In this document: one piece after another, positions 1 to 9,567 of the stretch
Numbering within the stretch: the first letter of the stretch is position 1
Layout of the letters: the number at the start of each line of letters is the position of its first letter
Assembly: GCA_032718475.1 (NCBI GenBank)
Contig: JAUCBJ010007911.1
Coordinates: 1-64,000, forward strand
DNA: 64,000 nt
DNA from: Nemertoderma westbladi
Taxonomy: Eukaryota; Xenacoelomorpha; Nemertodermatida; Nemertodermatidae
Reading direction: 5' to 3'
The notes under the pieces: generated by a model
Told to the model about the DNA's origin: nothing
Databases searched by the model: none
Seen by the model: the letters and a program-made list of their open reading frames with translations, nothing else
Position numbers and translations under genes: made by a program

Positions 1-1167
1 TCCAGTAGGGGGGGAGACAGGCAGCCGGTCAGGAGTTAACTGACGCCTGTGAGGCCGATTGTGTCCGGTAATTCCACTGGCCTCTAGTGGCCGGACCTCC
101 GCATTGCTAATGTAATCCATAGTGGGGGTTGGGGGGTGCTTTTTTGCCGAGTCAGCTCTCGGGGCAAATACCACACCCTGGTTTGCCATTCCACAGGGTG
201 GGTGTCGCAATGGAGTCAGATATGAGGCCCATCACCCATATCTACTCTGGCGTACATGACCCACCATTGGCTGTTGCAGCTCATCTGCTGGGTCATGCCC
301 TGTACCCTTGCTGCCAGGTGCAGGTGCAGCCGGGTACCAACGGCTGTTGGGTAGACTTAAGGGAACATTTCACAAACTTTCATAGGATGCTTGTACATGT
401 ACATTATATTGGTTGCCCCGATGTTTTTATTAGGCTAACTGAGAATGTATCAGGTATAAATACTGTAATTATAGTGTTCTTTATTTTATTTATCTAATAC
501 AGAAAAGACCCCTCCGCAGAATAAACTGCTCTTTTGGGCCGTTTCTCAGGTTGCGGATATGGATACCATTTCACACATCATCGTAGTAATTGTGATTATG
601 ATTTGTTTGCCTAGGCGAATGTGTATTACATTAGATGGGAGGCAGTTTTTTGGTTGATGCAAGTCATTCTTGGTTTGCATCTTCCAATCCCATCTGTTTC
701 TTGGAGTCTGTGTAAGACAGGTTCGTTTAAAGCCATCTTGATGGCGTTCTAGTTTTTACGTTGTCCGAAAAAAGGAGTTTATTTGTAGAAAACAATTTTC
801 TCAGTTTATAGAGAGAGTTCATATACTGACTGGTATTATTATGTTTTTTAGAGTGCTAATTACATATTATAAGGTCACATACACGTTGGTTAGGATACTT
901 TTCTGCTTTTCAGCACCCCAAGTATTGCACGAAAAGTGCTGGAAGTCAAACAATTTCATTAAAAATTAAAGTTAAATTTTCACATATATTAGGAGATTTT
1001 GGTTTTTGGCTGTTTGGAGTTGCTGAGTTCAATCGAATATGTTTCAAAATTATAAAGTGTCGGTTTTCGGATCCTAGACAAGACACGAAAAGTGCTGGTG
1101 ACCACGCACGGATAAAATATTTTCATATATTAAATTAAGCTAATTGTGGAAACTGACATATAATATT
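1..1167. other. no recognised gene
   Basis: I see no supported gene here. A 122-codon frame at 129-497 has no recognisable domain and ends in an AT-rich tail, so I do not call it. The first ~560 bases are GC-rich and the rest AT-rich. A 15-base word, CACGAAAAGTGCTGG, occurs twice (928-942 and 1084-1098), which suggests remains of a repeated element, but I cannot place it in a family. Confidence 0.5.
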
Positions 1168-1672
1168 TCAATTAATAATGCAAGCTGCTTGTCGAAAATA
1201 ACCGACGAGTTCTTCGATTAAATCGCTTTGGAATTTGCCAAGCAAAACATAAGAGTGTTGAGCAATACCACAAGTATTTAAGAGAAATCTGGTGAGCTCA
1301 ACAACTCCTAAGCAGTAATTTCGTAATCCCAAAGCTGTATCAGTTGTTAAATTCTTACAACGTAGTTTATTGTTTGACGTCTTCATAAACATGGCTACCT
1401 TAGCTAAATCCTCCAAAAAGGTTAACCTAGGGTCCTGCCTTCTTTATCCTATCAGCTTTTGAACTATTTAACAATTGAATCTGCCGGTTGACAAATCCAA
1501 AGCGACCGGGGTAGAGAGAAGCAATATCTTTGGAGTTGGATATCGTGGTTACGTCGTCGGATTTACTTCTGTCCGCGAGCTTAACTGCATGTACAATTGC
1601 CTCTAATTCACTCCAACGCTTAATTTGATTTAAGGATAAATAGAAGATTTTATCAGCTCCAATTGAGAGCAT
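1168..1672 (-). pseudogene. P-element-like (THAP9-type) transposase relic, C-terminal part
   Basis: The minus-strand frame at 1416-1168 has the pattern LTTDTALGLRNYCLGVVELT followed by YVLLGKFQSDLIEELVGYFR. This matches the C-terminal block of P-element/THAP9-type transposases, where the usual form is YVLLGKFQTDxLExxFGxYRQ. The preceding frame (1672-1427) lies in another register and is not clearly recognisable, so its membership is inference. There is a frame change and a stop near 1420. No THAP zinc finger or catalytic core is visible in the window, so this is a decayed 3' remnant. Further coding-like minus-strand sequence upstream (about 1818-1730, acidic, with ELEEFEKKDY) may belong to the same relic. 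Confidence 0.6.
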
Positions 1673-1818
1673 ATTTCAAAATGACCCGTTGGATTTATAA
1701 AAATGCTCCAGTCGAACACGTTAAGATTGTAACCTCGTCAAAACGATCGGAAACTTCTTTCAGAAAAACGATCATCCAAATCAACATAATCTTTCTTCTC
1801 AAACTCTTCCAATTCGTC

Positions 1819-2207
1819 ATGGTGGCCCATGAGTATCATAACAAAAAAATATATTTATATATTTTTAAATGAAATAAAAAAACTAATTTTAAAATGCATA
1901 TGAAAAAAATTCAAACAAAAAATAAAATGCAATTTAAAATGTATTTTAAACTCGATTTCAAAACGATTTTTAAAAGGCATTTTAAAACGCATTCACAACA
2001 CGCAGCCCATAAGTATCATAACAGACTGTCGTAATGGTAGCTGGCCCAGGAGTATCATATCGAACTGTCAGAGGATAGGCCTAACATGCGCATGCGCGCG
2101 CATGCGCATACGGCAGGCTACCTAGTTCCCTTGCTGCCAGCTGTAGAGTACCGGTAGTGCACTACTGTTGAACTGCACTAGACAGAATCAGAACAGCAGA
2201 AGTCAGC
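1819..2207 (+). repeat. left terminal inverted repeat
   Basis: It pairs with 5998-6359. An AT-rich stretch with many TTTTAAAA words separates the tip from an inner GC-richer part. The word GCCCATGAGTATCATAA at the tip recurs imperfectly inside, at 2004 (GCCCATAAGTATCATAAC) and 2044 (GCCCAGGAGTATCATA), giving three spaced copies. These are candidate transposase binding sites by analogy with other long-TIR elements. The inner part includes an alternating purine-pyrimidine run (GCATGCGCGCGCATGCGCAT, about 2089-2110). Confidence 0.85.
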
Positions 2208-2617
2208 TAGTGCAGTAGTGGTATCGGTTCTACGGTTGTGGCACTTGTGGCAAGGCCCTAGGCGTACCGGTACCTGTAACTGAATAAGCTCTTTGCTTTG
2301 AGTATGCTGAGCGTAGAAAAGCACTTTAACTAACTGTATAAGACTGGCAGTTCGCAGTATGGCTATATAAATACAGAAATACCCTACAGCCCTATCAGCC
2401 TATATAGGCTATTATTAGCCTGTAGCACTGTAGCAGTATACATGGTATAGGGCTGTAGGGTGACCAGTGACCACTGATAGATTGCAGGTACCGGTCACCG
2501 GTACGTCTGTACGTTGATTGACTTTGTGTCAATGCTGTTATCTGTTCTGCTGTTATTATTCAGAAACTGCTACCGGTAGTAAACCGCATACATTGAAATT
2601 TCATTATTATATTTATA
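2208..2617. other. 5' non-coding region of the transposon
   Basis: This lies between the left inverted repeat and the transposase frame. I see no coding signal. It contains several ACCGGTAC-type palindromic words, which are common throughout the window, and a TATA-like box annotated separately. Confidence 0.4.
2364..2372 (+). promoter_or_regulatory. possible TATA box for the transposase
   Basis: TATATAAAT lies about 250 bases upstream of the first transposase-like codons, in the transposon's internal 5' region. The match is to the TATA consensus only. No initiator or transcript evidence is visible. Confidence 0.3.
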
Positions 2618-3830
2618 TTGGACGACATCGATTGCCTCGCTATACTGCTATGCCACCACGAACAGAATGGAAGGATGACAAGATTCTTAAAGCGGCTTTG
2701 GCTTGGTATGTATGATGTAAAGAAAAACTACAAAAAAACGGCGATTCTTAACTACATGGAACGCGATTTTGATGAATATGCATGGAGTTTGGCCACATTA
2801 AGTCGCCGCATGAAGCATTTTGAAATTAGGTATATAGATGATCGTTTTGGCTGCTATAGTTAGTGAGTTAGACGGCCCTTCTCAGAAACTTGGATATAGA
2901 GGAATGCATCAAGTTCTCCGTGATAAACATAACTTAAAAGTTCCACGTAGCCTAGTTTCGGACATACAAGAGGTACTGAAGAACGGACACCCAGGTTTAA
3001 AGATAAACGTGTGAGAAGTCTATTTGAAAGTGGTGGTTCTTTTCAGACGCTGAGTATAGACGGCCACGACAAATTATGTGGATACCAAAACAGTACATTT
3101 CCCCTGGGGGTCTTTGCGTTTTTAGATACTTATTCTAGAAAAGTACTTAAAATCAATGTTTTATTCTCCAACTCAGCCTTTAGCTATCGCCTCACTATAT
3201 TATGATTTACTTACTGAAATAAAGTGTATGCCAGTGTTCATTAGGTGCGATAGAGGTACCGAGATGGGTAAGCTAGCTACATTGCATTCATACCTTATAG
3301 ATCAACAAGATATTATGGATGACCCAACAGAAGCTATAATATTTGGGCCTTCCACGACCAATAAAATTGAACGATGGTGGAGGGATCTTCACGAACGCAT
3401 GGAAATGTATTATAAGGATCAACTTACAGATCTGTTAGTTACGAATCAATACGATCCACATAACGCAAATGACAGGCTTGTTATGGCCTATGTTTACATA
3501 CCCATTGTGCAGAAGGATTGCGATATGTTCGTGTCAAACTGGAACTCACATAGAATTCGAGCACAGAAGATAGGATTACCAACGGGAATTCCAAATCATA
3601 TGTTTGATTTTCCCGAAACATACGGTGGCCAGAAATACTCGCTCGATTTTGATTTACATGACTTGCAACTGGTTGCAGAGCAACTAGGTATCACTGACTA
3701 TAGTAAGACCCGTATTATGGACTATGAGGTTATAAGAAAGTGCACTCAGATATTGCCAGAACCCGCTAATATTAAGAGTTGTGATGCTAAGGAAGTCTTC
3801 ATTTATCTTAAAGAAAAAATTAAAGAATAG
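2618..3830 (+). pseudogene. integrase-core DDE transposase, frameshifted
   Basis: Fragments in changing frames together give one protein. A helix-turn-helix-like start (ILNYMERDFDEYAWSLATLS, about 2740-2800) is followed by SELDGPSQKLGYRGMHQVL (about 2865-2920, another frame). The core has SIDGHDKL (first catalytic Asp, about 3055), RCDRGTEMG (second Asp, about 3250) and NKIERWWRDLHER (catalytic Glu, about 3365). The tail has NWNSHRIRAQKIGLPTGIP. The order and spacing fit the eukaryotic integrase-core family whose members read HIDGxDKL, then RxDxGTEN, then NQRIExxW. The frame changes near 2850, near 3000 and near 3178, each by what looks like a one-base indel, so the copy is broken. All three catalytic acidic residues survive. 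The last frame, 3156-3830, is intact to its stop. Confidence 0.75.
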
Positions 3831-4384
3831 TTAAAAGAGAAACATATATATTTATTATAATTATAAGGCTATAGAGGGAGGGATGTAACATATTGGGCAT
3901 TTATTTTCATTGGCAATCCGGACGGCTAGTACGTAAATTGTATTAACAGTTAACACGTTATTTTCAATGATAATCCGGATTGCTGAATACCCTATTGGAA
4001 TCATGGATTTTCAAGGTAATTATTAAATTTCAACTAAACTACTACAACTAACAACTAAAAAAGTTAAAACTTAAAGCGAACACTAAAACTAAAAAAACCA
4101 ACAAAAAAAAAACAGTAAAACCAAAAATGTATAAGTTTCGCTGTATGGAATAGAACGTGGGTTAGTTACCCCGGTATTAATTTCATTGCAATTTAGATAA
4201 TTTACCAAACCAGATATTAGTATTATTAAATGTTAGTAACCCCAGCCCAAACCCAAACTAGCTGCCGGCTAAAATGTATGAAAAACTAAAGAACTAAAAT
4301 AAAAATGCTAAAATAAAAAAGCAAGTTATAGTTATAAGCAAGTTATATTGCATGATTCACATGACGAATGATATGATAGGCCTA
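3831..4384. other. gap between the transposon's two convergent genes
   Basis: This is AT-rich sequence between the stop codons of the transposase (plus) and the kinase (minus). It has A-rich runs near 4050-4115 and 4290-4320 that could supply poly(A) signals, such as AAATAAAAA. No coding potential is seen. Confidence 0.45.
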
Positions 4385-5761
4385 CTAAGTGTTTTCATGG
4401 AGGTGCATAATTTTGCAATAACGGTTGCATTTATGGGATAGGAGGAAGGTTTCAATACCGATCACTGAGCAATTCCCTGCGCAAAAGTATATCTCTTGGT
4501 CGTCATATGTTAGTTCTCTACTGGCGATCTCAGGGTCATACAATCGCAGATCTGTGCCCTGAATATCTAATAGCATTATCTTCTTCTTCCTATGTATATA
4601 TGAGTAATGGGCGAGCGCCTGCGCCTTATCATAGTTATCCAGCTCGTAATCGCTGAGGTCTTGGTCCCTCGTATCTGTTACCGTGCCACAGTTGTTTATG
4701 TATTTAATAAATGTGCCAGGTACATGCTCCTCTACTGTAATAAATTCCCTCTCAGATGAATCCATCACCCCAAACCAAACCTTATTGTAGACGAAAGTTT
4801 CTCCAAAATCTTAGTCGAGATTACTCACACACTTCGAGAATGAATCAGTGATTGTAGAAGCAACGGTATGCATTTGTACCTGTTTTCGAGTGTGATATTC
4901 GACGGTTGTTCCCAGTTCCTCAGTTAACATTGCTTCCACACTGGGTTTGTATTTTTTCACAACAAACTTTTCATTGCCATCGCAATTGTAGGCCATGTAG
5001 GCAAATCTAAACCCACCCTCCGCAAAAGGTACTTTGGACACCTTGTATCTGCCGGCTTTCTCTATATTCCAAGTGGAGTGCTCAATATCAAATTCTTCAC
5101 GACATATAGTGACAGCAACGTATTTATCATATACTATAAGTTTACCTGCCTTTATTAAGCATGACACTGATACAGATTTTGGATAAATCTTCGGACTCTC
5201 AACTGCCCGTGAAGACCACTCCCTAGATAACATATTGGTAGATGAATAAGTAGTACAGCTACCGCCGTCACTTGGTTCTAAATCCTGCAGTGCGGTACTC
5301 ACTTTACCACCTGCAGCAGCATCACTACCGGGCGTGGTAGGTTGGCTACTAGTACTAGGTCTACTACTACCACCAGTAAACCTGACAAAGTAAATCTTCT
5401 TACATCCCAATTGTTCGATGTCAGAGCAGCTTGGGCCCCTCTCACTAGCCAAAACATCACAACTTCCCTCGGGTTCACCATAGTATGCCTCACAGGCAGT
5501 CTTTATGTTAGTGATGCTTAGGTCCTCATAGTCAGCTTGGAAAGGTACAAAGTGGCGAGGCCCAATCGGTTCGTATTTAGATAGTCTACCTCCAGAGTGT
5601 TCAGATAATTTTTGTACAGTTAGCCATTGCGGGGATTTGAGTCTACCGGTAGCACCAGTACCTTGTTGCGCTCTCTTCGTGCGTTTCGCTGACAGTCTCG
5701 CCTCCAAATCGCCGATGTTTGTTTTTCTTCCTTTCTGTCCCGCAACTCCTGCCATATCCAA
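4385..5761 (-). pseudogene. alpha-kinase (eEF2K/MHCK type) passenger gene, one in-frame stop
   Basis: This is a single frame of 458 codons from ATG 5761 to 4385, interrupted only by TAA at 4811-4813 (codon 317). Residues 1-200 are low-complexity and of unknown function, apart from a block at ~45-125 (GGRLSKYEPIGPRHFVPF). From ~205 the atypical alpha-kinase fold is clear. It shows the glycine-rich FAEGGFRFAYMA (~246-257), the nucleotide-binding lysine in FVVKKYKP (~266-273), HTRKQVQMHTVA (~290-301), VEEHVPGTFIKYINNCG (~343-359), the catalytic aspartate in LLDIQG (~399), and the zinc-binding HKCNRYC (~443-449). Alpha-kinases phosphorylate Ser/Thr, often in helical substrates. The frame continues into conserved kinase sequence past the stop, so this is one gene with a nonsense mutation, a sequencing error or readthrough. 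It lies inside the inverted repeats of the transposon and converges on the transposase. Confidence 0.85.
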
Positions 5762-5997
5762 GACATACGCATAGGCCTATATACACAGTGCAGCAGTGCT
5801 GCAGTGGAATACTGAAATATAATAATGTAGCCTAATACTGAAAAGGAAGTCTACAAATGCGAACTGTACAACTACCGGTACTCTACACCTTCAGGTCACA
5901 GAAACGAACGAGTCATAGTGCCTGACTGCTGTACCGTACCAGTAGTCAAGTTTCAGTACTGTATCACAGTAACAGTAGGCATCGGATGTTAGGCCTT

Positions 5998-6359
5998 GCT
6001 GACTTCTGCTGTAGTGCAGTACAACAGTAGTGCACTACCGGTACTCTACAGCTAGCAGCAAGGGAACTAGGTAGCGTATGCGCATGCGCATGTTAGGCCT
6101 ATCCTCAGCCAGTTCGATATGATACTCCTGGGCCAGCTACCATTACGACAGTCTGTTATGATACTCATGGGCTGCGTGTTGTGAATGCGTTTTAAAATGC
6201 CTTTTAAAAATCGATTTGAAATCGACTTTAAAATCCATTTTAAATTGCATTTTATTTTTTATTTGAATTTTTTTTCATATGCATTTTAAAATTAGTTTTT
6301 TTATTTCATTTAAAAATATATAAATATATTTTTTTGTTATGATACTCATGGGCCACCAT
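5998..6359 (-). repeat. right terminal inverted repeat
   Basis: This is the reverse complement of 1819-2207 with scattered differences and small indels. The three spaced copies of the GCCCATGAGTATCATA-like word are present here too. It ends at CATGGGCCACCAT. Sequence between 5762 and 5997 is the 5' flank of the kinase frame and shows no gene. Confidence 0.85.
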
Positions 6360-6439
6360 ACAACAGCCCTCTCTCCTGTTGGACGGCAACAACAATGCTA
6401 AATGACCATTCTTTGTACAATACTGTTTTTTGTACTCAA

Positions 6440-7072
6440 GCTTGTACAAACAATGGGGCAAGTGGATTAGATGAAATCCCTGCGGAGGTATGGAAAACAG
6501 GAGTAGGCCAACTAAATGCAGACTATTATTGGAGCTGAAAGGGGTAAAGCCACAACCAATTTGGACTAGAAGCCAACTAAAGCCTCTCCCCAAGAAAGGA
6601 GACCTCGGCATACCAACAAACTATCGTGGGATCTGTCTGCTTGTGGTATGGTAGCTAACAAAATATACAATAAAATGATTCTATATAGGATTAGGCCTCA
6701 CATAGAGAAACTACTGCGTAAGAGCCAAAACGGATTTCGACCAAATAGTTCAATTATTGCTCAGATACTTGCGCTGCGGAAACGGAGTGAGGGAATTAAG
6801 TCAAAGAAACTCCCCACAGTCATGACTTTTGTGGACTTCTAGAAAGCATTCGACTCAATCCATAGAGGTAAAATGCTGGAAATCCTCAGAGCTTATGGAA
6901 TACCGAGGTAATTGTGGCTTGCATTGGTTTATTATATTGTAACACAGAAGCTCAGGTACTCTCACCAGATGGTGAAACTGAGTTATTCTTAATCCCGGCT
7001 GGCGTGTGGCAAGGTGACACATTGGCGCCATTACTATTTGTAATTGTACTGGTTATGCAAGGAGAACGGCCA
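6440..7072 (+). pseudogene. LINE reverse transcriptase, front half (fragment 1)
   Basis: Plus-strand frames give NGASGLDEIPAEVWKTG, LKPLPKKGDLGIPTNYRGIC, QNGFRPNSSIIAQILALRK, TVMTFVDF-stop-KAFDSIHRGKML and AGVWQGDTLAPLLF. This is the fingers-and-palm part of an AP-endonuclease-class LINE reverse transcriptase. It holds the first catalytic Asp (FVDF) but not the (F/Y)xDD box. It is broken by a stop in the FVDFxKAFD motif and by frame changes. The encoded sequence closely matches the LINE at 8426-10863, so both are one family. It starts shortly after the right end of the DNA transposon and stops near 7072, where a piece in reverse orientation follows. Confidence 0.8.
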
Positions 7073-7102
7073 CAAACACTTTCCACTGTGGCTCGAAAGA
7101 AC

Positions 7103-7564
7103 TTAGTCTTCAGGTACCTGGAGAGCTGATTTCCAGATGGTATTCATTTTTGATAGAGGTACCCAAGCCTTTGCTTTCCTAACTTCTATGTCCTTTTTGG
7201 AACTCTCTATCCATGATCCTAGGTACTGGAAGTCATCGACCTTCCTTAGTTGATTATTATCAATGGTTGTCAAGTTTCCATCAACATTAAAGGTCATGAA
7301 TTCGGTCTTGGTAGCATTTATATGCAATCAAACCTCCTTAGCAGCCCTCTCCACTTCATTTAGTAGAAGCTGTGCATCTGCTGGCGTATTAGAGACCAGG
7401 GTGATGTCATCCGCAAAAACGGCGTCTGTGACTGTAGTTGCCGGGTATCTACTACTTCTCTGCCCCCTAACACTACAAAATAGAGACAAAATCTGGATCA
7501 TCAGCCCCCTAATACTGTACCGACGGTGGGTCTTCAGTCCCCACTGATTACCTTCCGACCGCAA
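7103..7564 (-). pseudogene. LINE reverse transcriptase, back half (fragment 2)
   Basis: The minus strand reads TTVTDAVFADDITLVSNTP (the FADD catalytic box), then LLLNEVERAAKEV and INATKTEFMTFNVDGN. It continues with VDDFQYLGSWIESSKKDI and RKAKAWVPLSKMNTIWKS. This is the palm/thumb part that should follow fragment 1 in an intact element. A 50-odd base insertion with a GTxTTAGGGGGC word at each edge lies near 7470-7525. The fragment ends near 7103 with a stop. Together with 6440-7072 it makes an almost complete RT in which the second half is inverted. Confidence 0.8.
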
Positions 7565-8425
7565 CGGTGACCCCCCGCCAGCATTGCCCGTTTTGAATCC
7601 TCTGCACTCCCTTCGTCGCTTCCCCCCGGTGCGCCCGCTGCGCCTACCGGTACCTTAGCCCTCCATTAGAACGAATAGCTACCGTAGCGGCGCATGCATT
7701 CACAAACAGTCTGGCAGTCTAATGGAATCCCGTGGGATTATCGCATCTTTAATCACATAGAAACTATTAATCAAAGGGTAGAAATCATAGTTCGAGGTTG
7801 TAATTTGCAGTAACCATTGATAATTGAGAAAAAACAGCAAAGAATTTAAAGCAGAAATAAGATACACATCAAAATTTACAAATAAATACAAAGAATTACG
7901 AATATTGCAAGCAGAAACAAAATACAGGGAGAACAGAGAGATGCACATAACGGAAACACAGCCAATTTATAGGTGATGCAACAGGGTTGACGCAATAATC
8001 GTCCCATTGGCTCAGCAATCCACGCCACCACTAGACCAACCTGGAACAGCTGGGCCAATAAGGAAGCCGGATTGTGAACCTCGGGGCTCCCAAATCACAA
8101 ATTATTACCATATATGGTAATGAATTGCGTGGCCCTAACATTAATTTCGCGATATTTAAAGTACATTAAGTACAATCTAATATAAAGCCAATTTGAAGAC
8201 AAATATAATGGAAATTAACGCAAATACACGATTAATTCGATGAATACCAATAAACAGCAAGCTTGTATCAAGGTTTTATAGGAAACTTGCTACCGTAAAT
8301 GTTATTTATTTATATTTTATTACAAAATTACGTATGTAAGGCTACATACTATACAAAATGAATAAGATCTATGAATGTGGTTATTTTATTTTCCCTATCT
8401 AACTATGGCTGCATGTCATTATGGC
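7565..8425. other. no recognised gene
   Basis: The first ~110 bases are C-rich. The rest is AT-rich with a perfect palindrome-like word ATTACCATATATGGTAAT near 8104. Frames on the minus strand up to 82 codons have no recognisable domain and mixed composition. I do not support any gene here. Confidence 0.45.
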
Positions 8426-9213
8426 TTATCTAAATATTCTACACTGTATAATGGGCTGATAATAGTAACAGATGAAGTCAAATTCCTTCTTGAAGTCCAC
8501 AAAAGTCATGACTGCATGAAGATTGTTTGACTTAATTCCTTCAATCAGTCTCCGTAGTGCAAGTATCTGAGCTATTGTTGACCTACTTGGTCGAAATCCG
8601 TTTTGGCTCTTACGCAGTAGTTTCTCTATGTGAGGCCTAATCCTATATAGAATCATTTTATTGTATATTTTGGCAGCTACCACAAGCAGACAGATCCCGC
8701 GATAGTTTGTTGGTATGCCGAGGTCTCCTTTCTTGGGGAGAGGCTTTAGTTGACCTTTAGTCCAAATTGGTGGTGGCTTTTCCCCTTTTAACATCCGGTT
8801 GCAAACATTCAATAATGGTCTGTTTAGCACTCCGGTTCTCCAATTTTCCATACCTCCGCTGGGATTTAATCTAATCCATTTGCTTTATTATTGGACATGC
8901 TTTTAATGCTTCTTTGGAGTTCGGCAGGTGTCAAGTCCCCTGTTTCTATAGGTAGTGTCTTGTCATATATTTTCCTTGTAAGGCTGACCTCGATGTTTGG
9001 TGGCTGCCCAAGCAAGTTGCTGAAGTGATTTTTCCACTTCCCAACACGTTCTTCAGGACTATCGGCTTTTAGGCGCCCCTTTGCACAACTTTTCCGACCA
9101 GATACCTCATTTACAGTTTGCCAGGTAAGTCTTGATTGTTGCTGTATGTGAGCTGTTGTAATTGCTTCAATTTTATCCTGTATGTACTTTTCCTGGCTGA
9201 TGTTGTAGGCCAA
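8426..9213 (-). pseudogene. LINE linker and reverse transcriptase N-terminal part
   Basis: The frame 9213-8866 reads RLTWQTVNEVSGRKSCAKGR and WKNHFSNLLGQPP and ends NKANGLD-stop, where the family has GLDEIPAEVWKTG. The next frame (8851-8426, shifted by one base) gives IWTKGQLKPLPKKGDLGIPT, NYRGICL, SQNGFRPSRSTIAQILALRR and FVDFKKEFD. This is RT up to the first catalytic Asp. Beyond ~8465 the encoded sequence no longer resembles the family, so the element is truncated at that point. Confidence 0.8.
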
Positions 9214-9567
9214 TTTAAGATCGTCCTTAGCTTTCTCAACCTTGTTAACTTTTTCGGTTGTTGGTTGTTCGGTTTTAACTTTTTAGGCTATCTTAAAATC
9301 TTCTCTCTCACATGTAACCTTAGAATTTTGCCATGGCACATACTGTTTTCGTTTGGGTTTCTGGGGGATATGCCTCTTAGCTGATTCCTTGTGGGCTGTT
9401 ATTATATTCTGGTATATTGAATCGGTGGATTGGTCTTCATCCATTGATTGATGTGCTTCAAAGCGGTTTTGAACTTCTACTGTGTAAGCATCCTTTACTG
9501 TATTGTCAGTTCGGAGTTTCTCCCAGTCATAGTTGATTTGCTTGCTTGTCCTGGGTTTGCTGGCTCT

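Larger units (their letters stand above)
1819..6359. mobile_element. 4.5 kb DNA transposon with long inverted ends, integrase-core transposase and alpha-kinase passenger
   Basis: The two ends are inverted copies of each other: 1819-2207 reads outward to inward as 5998-6359 does on the opposite strand. Both begin ATGGTGGCCCATGAGTATCA. Between them lie a plus-strand DDE transposase pseudogene (2618-3830) and a convergent minus-strand alpha-kinase frame (4385-5761). Length, inverted ends and a DDE integrase-type core support a cut-and-paste transposon. No convincing target duplication was found; a 2-bp AT duplication is possible if the true ends start at GGTGGCCC, but that is too short to trust. 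The element lies between a P-element-like relic and a LINE fragment. Its two genes are both damaged, so it is probably inactive. Confidence 0.8.

Noticed and set aside
129-497. 122-codon frame near the window start
   Set aside because: There is no recognisable domain and it ends in an AT-rich hydrophobic tail. It could be an exon or repeat part, but nothing supports it.
8104-8121. Palindromic ATTACCATATATGGTAAT as an operator or recombination site
   Set aside because: It is a single short AT-rich palindrome with no partner or nearby gene, so chance is a sufficient explanation.
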